A stretch of DNA of 64,000 nucleotides, taken from Streptomyces avicenniae (GTDB taxonomy: Bacteria; Actinomycetota; Actinomycetes; Streptomycetales; Streptomycetaceae). The notes under the pieces were generated by a model that worked only from the letters and a program-made list of their open reading frames with translations, did not search any database and was not told the DNA's origin. This document shows positions 7,566-14,139 of this stretch, in pieces (position 1 is the stretch's first letter; each line of letters opens with the position of its first letter). A program made the position numbers and the translations under genes. Where the stretch lies: contig NZ_JOEK01000008.1 in NCBI RefSeq assembly GCF_000719135.1, positions 62,001 to 126,000 on the forward strand, given 5' to 3'.

Positions 7566-8449
7566 GCGCCGCCACGGGCACGGCCACGGCCCCCGCCGCC
7601 CTGACGGACCGGCGGCGCGCCGCGCTGCGCGGGCTGGTGAACACGCTCGTCGGCGCACGGGGCGCCCGGCGCGTCGTCGTGTTCCTGACCGGCCCGCGCT
7701 CGGCCGAGGCCGGATGGCTGGCGGCGTACCTGCGCGCAGGGGGCGTCACGTCGGAGGTGCGGGCCGCCGGGCGCTGGCCCGTCGAGCAGGTGGAGAGCCG
7801 CGCCGCCGCGGCGGCGGGCGAGCCGGGCACGGCCGTGCTCGTCCTGGCCGACGGCGCGCTGCGGCTGCCGCCCGCGGTCGTGCAACTCGCGGGCACCGAC
7901 GACGACTCGCCGCTCGACCTGTGGCGGCCCGAGGACGCGACCGAGGCCGCCGTACGGGCGCTGCTCGCCGCGCTGCCGCCCGCGCCGCGCGTGCGCACCG
8001 GGGACGGCGGCGACCTCGCCTGCGTCACCTCGGGGGCCGTGCCGGGCGGACCGGCGGGCACCGTCGAGGCGCCGCTGACTGCGGCGGACGGCACGTTCGT
8101 CGCCGACGGCGCGCTCGCCGTGAACCGGCGGACGGCGTGGGACGCGCGGCTGGCGGGCCGCCCCGTGACGCTCACGGTCGCCGAGGGCCTGGTGACGGCG
8201 GTGGACTGCCGGGACCCGGCGCTGCGCCACTTCCTCACCCGCGCCGTCGAGGTGCACGGCGCCCGCACGGCCCGCGCCCTGCGCCTCGGCACGCGGCGCG
8301 GCGGCGGGTTCTCGTCGGTGGACGGGCCGGTGAACGCGACGCGGTACGGCGTCACGCTGCGGCTCGCCGTCGGCGCGGGCGACGCGTACAACCCGGCCTC
8401 GGCCGACCTTCGGATCGATCTCACCGCGGCGTCAGGGGACTGGTCATGA
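7562..8449 (+). CDS. Degenerate M29-like (aminopeptidase T-fold) protein
   Basis: A 295-residue soluble protein. Residues about 170-290 follow the layout of M29 aminopeptidase C-terminal domains: a substrate-like APLTAADGTFVADGAL segment, a GRPVTLTVAEGLVTAVDC strand pair, then RLGTRRGGG and RYGVTLRLAVG, ending in DLRIDLTA. The metal-binding Glu and His residues expected in the EfaLGtN, GtiHiAlG and HwDm motifs are not present here (RLGT, TLRLAVG and RIDL instead), so catalysis is unlikely. A peptide-binding or scaffold role is a reasonable guess. It is coupled by 4-bp overlaps to the exporter and the radical SAM gene. The family call is tentative. Confidence 0.6.
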   Translation: MSAATGTATAPAALTDRRRAALRGLVNTLVGARGARRVVVFLTGPRSAEAGWLAAYLRAGGVTSEVRAAGRWPVEQVESRAAAAAGEPGTAVLVLADGALRLPPAVVQLAGTDDDSPLDLWRPEDATEAAVRALLAALPPAPRVRTGDGGDLACVTSGAVPGGPAGTVEAPLTAADGTFVADGALAVNRRTAWDARLAGRPVTLTVAEGLVTAVDCRDPALRHFLTRAVEVHGARTARALRLGTRRGGGFSSVDGPVNATRYGVTLRLAVGAGDAYNPASADLRIDLTAASGDWS

Positions 8450-9807
8450 CATGGAGGCGCAGCCGGTACCTGCTGCTCGGCGAGGAGCGGTACCGGGACA
8501 GGGCGGGGCGCACGGTCAGGATGGCGTACTCGGCGCGCGACGCGTCGATGTTCGCGCTCGACGAGGGCACGGCCGCGCGGCTGGCCGGTGGCGGGGCCGA
8601 CGCCCTCGCCTCGCTCGACGCGGAGACGCTGGCCGGGCTGGCGGCGCGTCACGCCGTGGTGGACACGGCGGAGGACGAGCTGGCGGCAGTCCTCACCGGC
8701 TACCGCGAGGGCTCGGACGCGGCGGGCGCCCGCAAGATCACCGTCATGCCGACGAGTTACTGCAATATGGCGTGCGACTACTGCGGCCAGGAGCACTTCA
8801 AGGCGCCCGTGGACAACGCGCGCGTCGAGCGGGTGATCCGCCGCGTCGAGGGCGTCATCGCCGACCCGGAAACGGAGGAGGTCGTCGTCACGTGGTTCGG
8901 CGGCGAGCCGCTGCTCGCGCTGCGCGTCATCCGGGAGATGACGGCGCGCTTCACGGCGGCGGCCGGGCGGCACGGCACGCGCTACTACGCCCGGCTGGTC
9001 ACCAACGGCAGCCTGTTGACGCGCCGTACGCTGCGCGAGCTGCACGACGAGCTGTGCGTGCGGGCGCTTGAGGTGACCATCGACGGGCCGGAGGCCGTGC
9101 ACGACCGGCGGCGGCTGAAGCGCAACGGCCGGGGTGCGTTCCACCGCACCGTCGCCGCGCTGGCCGAGGCCGTGCGCGAGGGGACGGTGCCGGGCATGCG
9201 CGTCGGCATCCGGATGAACGTGGACGAGCAGAACGAGGACACCGTCCCCGACCTGCTCGTGGACCTCGCGTGCCTGGGCCTCGCGTCGCCGCAGGTCGAG
9301 ATCCACCCGATGCCCGTCCACTCGTGGGGCAACGACGTGTCGGCCGTCGAGCTGGAGGCGCGGCGGTACGCGCAGCGCGAGGCGGAGTGGCTGCGGCTGG
9401 CGCGCTCGCTCGGGCTCGGCATCCCGACGATGCCTGGCGCCGTCAAGCGCACGACCTGCGCGGCGACGTCGCGCCGCCGCGAGATCCTGGACCCGTCGGG
9501 GCGCGTCTTCGCCTGCTCGGAACACCCGCTCGTGCCCGGCGCGGAGGCCGGCGGCGTGGTCGCGACGGTGGACGACCTGACGGGCGCCGCGCCGCGCCCC
9601 GCCGGGCAGTTCGACGACTGGTACGAGCAGGTCGGCGACGGCGCGCAGCAGTGCGGCCGGTGCCCGCTGCTGCCGGTGTGCGGCGGGAGCTGCCCCAAGC
9701 TGTGGCGCGAGGGCCATGTGCCGTGCCCCAGCGTGAAGTACAACTGGGCGGAACGGCTGGACGCGGCGGCGCTCGGCATGGGCTACCGGCCCGTGGGCGC
9801 GGCCTGA
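8446..9807 (+). CDS. SPASM-domain radical SAM peptide maturase
   Basis: A 453-residue enzyme. The N-terminal 95 residues resemble the precursor-contacting region of peptide maturases. The radical SAM cluster motif is Cx3Cx2C at residues 106-113 (CNMACDYC), followed by WFGGEPLLAL. The C-terminal SPASM region holds many cysteines: TTCAATSRR, RVFACSEH, CGRCPLLPVCGGSCP and HVPCPSVKYN, able to hold two auxiliary 4Fe-4S clusters. Enzymes of this type make Cys-alpha-carbon thioethers, C-C crosslinks or epimers in RiPPs. It starts in an ATGA overlap with the M29-like gene and ends one base before the protease gene. Probably the main modifying enzyme of the locus. Confidence 0.88.
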   Translation: MTWRRSRYLLLGEERYRDRAGRTVRMAYSARDASMFALDEGTAARLAGGGADALASLDAETLAGLAARHAVVDTAEDELAAVLTGYREGSDAAGARKITVMPTSYCNMACDYCGQEHFKAPVDNARVERVIRRVEGVIADPETEEVVVTWFGGEPLLALRVIREMTARFTAAAGRHGTRYYARLVTNGSLLTRRTLRELHDELCVRALEVTIDGPEAVHDRRRLKRNGRGAFHRTVAALAEAVREGTVPGMRVGIRMNVDEQNEDTVPDLLVDLACLGLASPQVEIHPMPVHSWGNDVSAVELEARRYAQREAEWLRLARSLGLGIPTMPGAVKRTTCAATSRRREILDPSGRVFACSEHPLVPGAEAGGVVATVDDLTGAAPRPAGQFDDWYEQVGDGAQQCGRCPLLPVCGGSCPKLWREGHVPCPSVKYNWAERLDAAALGMGYRPVGAA

Positions 9808-9808
9808 G

Positions 9809-10636
9809 ATGCGCACCGTACGGTTCGCCCACACCTCGCTCGGCGCGACCGTGCCGCCGGACACGATCCCGCTGCCCGCCGCGGTGGACCGCGCCTGGGC
9901 GTGGGGGTCTGCGACGGGGCGGGGCGTACGGGTGTGCGTGATCGACAGCGGCGTTGACCCGACGCACCCGCTGGTCGGCGGGGGCGTGCCGCTGTACGTG
10001 GCGCAGGAGGACGACGAGGGCGGGTGGCGCGTCGTCCCTGACGAGGCGGGCGACGTCGCCGGGCACGGCACGGCCTGCGCGGGCATCATCCGCGCTCTCG
10101 CGCCCGACGCCGAGACGACGAGCGTGCGCGTGCTGACGAAGAACCTGCGCGGCAACGGCGAGGCGATGCTCGCGGCGCTGTCGTGGGCCGTGGACGAGGG
10201 CTTCGACCTCGTCAACATGAGCCTGTCCACCCGCAAGGAGTCCCTGAAGGAACGGCTGCACGACCTGGCGGACCGCGCGTGGTTCAAGGGCGTGACGCTG
10301 GTCTCGGCGGCCCACAACTCCCCCATCATCAGCTACCCGTGGCGGTTCCCCTCGGTGATCTCGGTCGGCTCGCACGCCGTGGACGACCCGGAGTACCTGG
10401 AGGTGAACCCCGACCCGCCGGTGGACGTCTTCGCGCCGGGGGTGAACGTACGGGTCCCCTGGCCAGGCGGCGGCACGAAGGTCGTCTCGGGGAACAGCTT
10501 CGCCACCCCCCACGTGGTGGGCCTCAGCGCCCGCGTCCTGGAGCGGCACCCGCGCTTCAGGACCGCCCAGCTGCGACAGGTGCTCGCCGCCGTCGCGGAC
10601 AACGTCGATGGCAGACCGGCGAGGAGCAGACCATGA
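9809..10636 (+). CDS. Intracellular-type S8 subtilisin-like protease
   Basis: A 275-residue S8 protease with a complete triad: Asp46 (CVIDSGVD), His86 (GHGTACAG) and Ser230 (GNSFATPH), with the oxyanion Asn170 (SAAHNSP). There is no signal peptide, no inhibitor prodomain and no transmembrane segment, and the enzyme is short, so it probably acts in the cytoplasm. In this setting it is the best candidate for leader-peptide removal. It starts one base after the radical SAM stop and overlaps the GAF gene by ATGA. Confidence 0.88.
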   Translation: MRTVRFAHTSLGATVPPDTIPLPAAVDRAWAWGSATGRGVRVCVIDSGVDPTHPLVGGGVPLYVAQEDDEGGWRVVPDEAGDVAGHGTACAGIIRALAPDAETTSVRVLTKNLRGNGEAMLAALSWAVDEGFDLVNMSLSTRKESLKERLHDLADRAWFKGVTLVSAAHNSPIISYPWRFPSVISVGSHAVDDPEYLEVNPDPPVDVFAPGVNVRVPWPGGGTKVVSGNSFATPHVVGLSARVLERHPRFRTAQLRQVLAAVADNVDGRPARSRP

Positions 10637-11217
10637 ACACGAGCACCCACGACGAGATCCTGCGTTCGACCGTGCGGCTGGCGCGGCTGTCGTTCGCCGC
10701 CGCCGCCGCGTCGGTGTGCCTGTACGACCAGGAGTCGGAGTCACTGGTCTTCGAGGCGTCGTCGGGGCAGGGCGAGGACCGGCTGATCGGCGTGTCCATC
10801 CCGGCGGACGTCGGCATCGCGGGCTGGGTGGCGAACACGGGCGAGCCGATCGTGGTGCGCGGCGTCGCGGACGACGACCGGTTCAACGCGGACTTCGCGG
10901 AGGGCACGGGCCTCGTGCCCGACACGATCCTCGCCGCGCCGATCGAGCACGACGGCGAGGTGCTGGGCGTCCTCGAAGTGCTGGACCCGCGCCTGGACGG
11001 GGTCGGCGAGCTGTCCGCGATCGACCTGCTGACGGAGCTGGCCAACCAGAGCTGCGCCGCGCTGGCGCTGATGCTCCAGGACCGCAGGGAGCGCGCCAGG
11101 CGGACCGACCCCTCGGGCGCCGTGACGCAGTTCGCGGCGCTCCTCGACCGGGTGGGCCCCGAGAAGGAGGACGCGCTCCAGGACCTGGTCAACGCCCTGA
11201 CGAAACTGCTGACCTGA
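10633..11217 (+). CDS. GAF-domain protein
   Basis: A 194-residue protein almost filled by one GAF domain (residues about 10-155): ASVCLYDQESESLVFEASSGQ, SIPADVGIAGWVANTGEPIVV and APIEHDGEVLGVLEVLDP are classic GAF segments. The C-terminal 40 residues are helical. No output domain is attached. GAF domains bind cyclic nucleotides or other small ligands, and the same operon encodes a nucleotidyl-cyclase-domain protein, so a signalling pair is possible. Confidence 0.85.
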   Translation: MNTSTHDEILRSTVRLARLSFAAAAASVCLYDQESESLVFEASSGQGEDRLIGVSIPADVGIAGWVANTGEPIVVRGVADDDRFNADFAEGTGLVPDTILAAPIEHDGEVLGVLEVLDPRLDGVGELSAIDLLTELANQSCAALALMLQDRRERARRTDPSGAVTQFAALLDRVGPEKEDALQDLVNALTKLLT

Positions 11218-11244
11218 GCCACGGAAGGACACGAGAGGAACGCT

Positions 11245-12264
11245 GTGCATCTGGCCGAGATCCTGCGGTTGCGGGCGCGTCCCGCGGCGGGGGTGCTGCT
11301 CGCACTGACCGAGCGGTGTCCGCTGTCGTGCGCGCACTGCTCGACGCGGTCGGGGCCCGACGGCGCGCAGTTCGGCGAGGAACCGTTCCTGCGGTTCGTG
11401 TCCACGTTCACGCCGCAGGAGCGGCCTGACCTGCTCTTCCTGTCGGGGGGCGAGCCGCTGCTGCGGCCCGCACTGGTCGCGGACGTCGCGGCGCGCGGCC
11501 GGGAGTCGGGGGTGCGCAGCGCGGCGCTGTCGGGGATGTTCTTCGCACGCGGCGGCCGGGTGCCACCGGCGGTGCGGCGGGCGGTCGGGGCGCTGGACCA
11601 TTTCTCGGCGAGCCTGGACGTGCACCACGAGCGGGAGGTGGCGCGCGCGGACGTGCTTGCCGCGCTGGGCACGGTGCTCGACCTGGTGCCGTCGGTCAGC
11701 GTGCACGTCACCTCGGACGACGACGCGTACGTGGACCGGGTGCTGGGCGAGCTGCGGCGGGCGTTCGGGGAGCGGGTGCCCGCGCTGGTGGGCCGGGTGC
11801 GGGCGACGGGGCGGGCGCGGTCGTTCGTACGGGAGCGCGCGGGGCCGCCGGGCGGCGGGGCGGAGCCGTGCGGCTTCGCGATGTGGCCGCTGGTGGACAT
11901 CGACGGCACGGTGCTGGCCTGCTCACGGCAGAGCATGGCGCGGCGGCACAGGCCCCCGCATCTGGTGCTGGGGCACGCGGCGCGTGACGGGTGGCCGGAG
12001 ATACGGCGCAGGTCCATGGGGGACGGGGTGCTGCGCGCGGTGCGGGCGTTCGGCCCGCAGGAGACGGCCCGTAGGGTCGGCGCCCCCGTGTGCGCGGGTT
12101 ACTGCGAGACGTGTGTGACGTTGCGGCGCGGCCCGGAGGTGTCGCCCGGCATGTCGCTGGCCGTGGAGCGGATGGTGGCCGCGCAGCGTCCGGCGGACCT
12201 GGCGCGCCGGTGGGGCGCCGGGCGGCACGCGGACGCGGTCGAGCTGGGCTGGAGCGGCCGATGA
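11245..12264 (+). CDS. Radical SAM enzyme 2
   Basis: A 339-residue enzyme with Cx3Cx2C at residues 25-32 (CPLSCAHC) and LSGGEPLLRP for the SAM-binding strand. A C-terminal cysteine set (EPCGFAMWPL, GTVLACSRQ, VCAGYCETCVTL) resembles a reduced SPASM/twitch auxiliary-cluster region. GTG at 11245 follows AAGGACACGAGAGGA. The stop overlaps the next radical SAM start by ATGA. It lacks the N-terminal extension of the 8446 enzyme, so it may act on already bound or partly processed peptide. Reaction unknown. Confidence 0.85.
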   Translation: MHLAEILRLRARPAAGVLLALTERCPLSCAHCSTRSGPDGAQFGEEPFLRFVSTFTPQERPDLLFLSGGEPLLRPALVADVAARGRESGVRSAALSGMFFARGGRVPPAVRRAVGALDHFSASLDVHHEREVARADVLAALGTVLDLVPSVSVHVTSDDDAYVDRVLGELRRAFGERVPALVGRVRATGRARSFVRERAGPPGGGAEPCGFAMWPLVDIDGTVLACSRQSMARRHRPPHLVLGHAARDGWPEIRRRSMGDGVLRAVRAFGPQETARRVGAPVCAGYCETCVTLRRGPEVSPGMSLAVERMVAAQRPADLARRWGAGRHADAVELGWSGR

Positions 12265-13217
12265 GACGGCTGACGTACGGGGAGACGGAGCGGCTGCGGG
12301 CCGTACCGGGGGCGACGGCCGTGCTGTTCCTGACCGACCGCTGCCCGGTGGGCTGCGGGCACTGCTCGGTCGGGTCGCTGCCGCGCAGCCCGACGATCAG
12401 GGACTGGCCGCTGTTCGGGCGGCTGCTGGCGGGCCTGGCGGCGCTGCCGTCGCTGCGGGCCGTGGCGGTCACGGGCGGCGAGCCGTTCGCGGAACGGCGT
12501 GGCCTGCGGCAGGCGGTGGGCGTGCTGGGCGACGCGGACAAGGCCGTCGTCGTGTTCACCAGCGGTTCCTGGGCGCGGCGCGCGGTCGCGTCGTGGGTGC
12601 GTGAGGTGCTGGCGGCGACGGGCACGGTCTGGCTGAGCACCGACTCGTTCCACGCGGCGCGCCCCGGCATGGGCAGGGCGGCGTTCGACCGCGCGGCCGG
12701 GGCCGTGCTGGAGGCCGGGTGCCGGCTGGTCGTGCAGGTGCTGGCGGAGCCGGGGGCGGCCGAGGCGGTGCGGGAGCGGTGGCCGGACGCGGAGGTCAGC
12801 GTGGTGGCGCCCGTGCGGGCGGGGCGCGGCGCGGGGATGTTCGGGCCGGGGGCACGCAGGCCGCTCGACGCGTTCGGGCCCTGCCGCCTGCTGACGGCGC
12901 CGACCGTGCGCTACGACGGCGTGGTCACCGCCTGCTGCGACGAGGCGGTGATCATGGGCGCGGGGCCTGCCGCGCTGCGCGCGCGGGTGGACGACGGCGC
13001 GGACGTCGCCGCCGCGCTCGCGGGCTTCCGCGCGGACCCCGTGCTGCGGCTGATCGGGACGGCGGGGCCCGTCGGCCTGGCGGGCACGGTGCGCGACGAG
13101 CAGCGGTCGGTCTGCGGCGCCTGCTGGGCGGGCGCGCGGCTGGCCGCGTCGGACGGGCGGGCTCGGGCTGCGTACGCGCGGCGCGCCGCGTTCGTGGAGG
13201 CGGTGGGCGGGCCATGA
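12261..13217 (+). CDS. Radical SAM enzyme 3
   Basis: A 318-residue enzyme with Cx3Cx2C at residues 28-35 (CPVGCGHC) and VTGGEPF. The C-terminal part has FGPCRLLTAP, GVVTACCDEAV and SVCGACWAGA, again a likely auxiliary cluster. It is similar in layout to the enzyme encoded just upstream and the two may have arisen by duplication or act as a pair. Both ends are 4-bp overlaps (ATGA), indicating strict co-translation with neighbours. Substrate unknown. Confidence 0.82.
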   Translation: MRRLTYGETERLRAVPGATAVLFLTDRCPVGCGHCSVGSLPRSPTIRDWPLFGRLLAGLAALPSLRAVAVTGGEPFAERRGLRQAVGVLGDADKAVVVFTSGSWARRAVASWVREVLAATGTVWLSTDSFHAARPGMGRAAFDRAAGAVLEAGCRLVVQVLAEPGAAEAVRERWPDAEVSVVAPVRAGRGAGMFGPGARRPLDAFGPCRLLTAPTVRYDGVVTACCDEAVIMGAGPAALRARVDDGADVAAALAGFRADPVLRLIGTAGPVGLAGTVRDEQRSVCGACWAGARLAASDGRARAAYARRAAFVEAVGGP

Positions 13218-13954
13218 CGTTGCGCGGGCTGCTGGACGTGCTGCGCCCCGACCTCCAGCGGGCGGCCTCGGGGATGTGGCGCTCGGTGGGGACGGTGGAG
13301 GCGTACCGGCGCTGGCTGCTGACCTCCTACGACCTGGTGCGGGCCACGGCGCCGCTGCTCGCCGAGGCGCTGGCGGAGTCGGTGCGCCGGGGCGAGACGC
13401 GGCTCGCCTGGTACTTCGCCGAGCAGGTCGTCGAGGAGACGGGCCACGACGTGTGGCTGGCGGAGGACCACGCGGCGGCGGGCGGCGACCCGCGCGCGCT
13501 GGAGGGGCGGGTGCCCTCCCCCGCCGTCGCGCGGCTCGCGGGCGCCCAGTACTACTACGTGCGGCACGCGCATCCCGTCGCGCTGCTCGGGCACATCGCG
13601 GTCCTGGAGTGGAACCCGCCGCTGCCCGAGGCCGTCGAGCGGCTGACGGGCCGCCTGCGCCTGCCGCCCGACGCGTTCCGCACGCTCACGCGCCACGCCG
13701 AGCTGGACGTCGGCCACGGGGCCGCGCTGGAGCGGCTGCTCGCCGAACTGCCCCTGGACGAGCAGCAGCGGCGGCTGGTCGTCACGAGCGCGCTGGCCAG
13801 CGCGCAGGGCCTCGTCGATCTGCTGGCGGACCTCACCCCGCCACCGCGCCCGGCCGGGGGACCCCCGCCGGGCGCGGCCCCCTGCCAGGACCCACAGGTC
13901 CCGCCAGGACCCGATCAGCCCGTGCCTGACCCGACCCTGGGAGCGGACCCATGA
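13214..13954 (+). CDS. Haem-oxygenase-like metal oxidase (HDO / iron-containing redox enzyme family)
   Basis: A 246-residue helical protein with the spaced ligands of the haem-oxygenase-like diiron family: Glu70/Glu74 and His78 in WYFAEQVVEETGHD, Glu132 in AVLEWNPP, and His161/Asp165/His168 in RHAELDVGHG. The family (PqqC, TenA and diiron HDO relatives) includes oxidases that cleave or oxidise amino-acid-derived substrates. About 40 residues of Pro/Gly-rich tail follow the fold. The stop overlaps the ATG of peptide 2, so enzyme and peptide are translated together. A peptide-tailoring role is inferred. Confidence 0.78.
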   Translation: MTLRGLLDVLRPDLQRAASGMWRSVGTVEAYRRWLLTSYDLVRATAPLLAEALAESVRRGETRLAWYFAEQVVEETGHDVWLAEDHAAAGGDPRALEGRVPSPAVARLAGAQYYYVRHAHPVALLGHIAVLEWNPPLPEAVERLTGRLRLPPDAFRTLTRHAELDVGHGAALERLLAELPLDEQQRRLVVTSALASAQGLVDLLADLTPPPRPAGGPPPGAAPCQDPQVPPGPDQPVPDPTLGADP

Positions 13955-14139
13955 CCGACCCATCGCGCCTGTCCCCGCTCGGCCTCGACCCCGAAGGACT
14001 GAGCCCCGACCAGCTGGCGGCGCTCGACGCGCTCACCGACGAGGAGATCCAGGTGCTCGCCCGGATCAAGCGGAAGATCGACGACGTCGCCGGTGACGTG
14101 GAGGGCCACGGCATGGAGGGCGGGGGCGTCGTGTGGTGA
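13951..14139 (+). CDS. Candidate RiPP precursor peptide 2 (62 aa, DVEGHG)
   Basis: A 62-residue peptide. Residues 1-50 are helical (SPDQLAALDALTDEEIQVLA, then RIKRKIDDVAG), like a leader. The C-terminus is DVEGHG followed by MEGGGVVW, ending in Trp. The hexapeptide is identical to that in peptide 1 (4812-4958). The shape, and its position beside radical SAM and HDO genes, recalls what I remember as the aroma-sacti cluster family of small proteins with an aromatic C-terminus; I could not check this. It overlaps the upstream gene by ATGA and the downstream cyclase gene by 7 bases. Confidence 0.8.
   Translation: MTDPSRLSPLGLDPEGLSPDQLAALDALTDEEIQVLARIKRKIDDVAGDVEGHGMEGGGVVW

Noticed and set aside
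2444..14139. Assignment of the locus to lanthipeptide, lasso peptide or thiopeptide classes
   Set aside because: No LanB/C/M/KC, lasso B/C or YcaO homologue is visible in the window.
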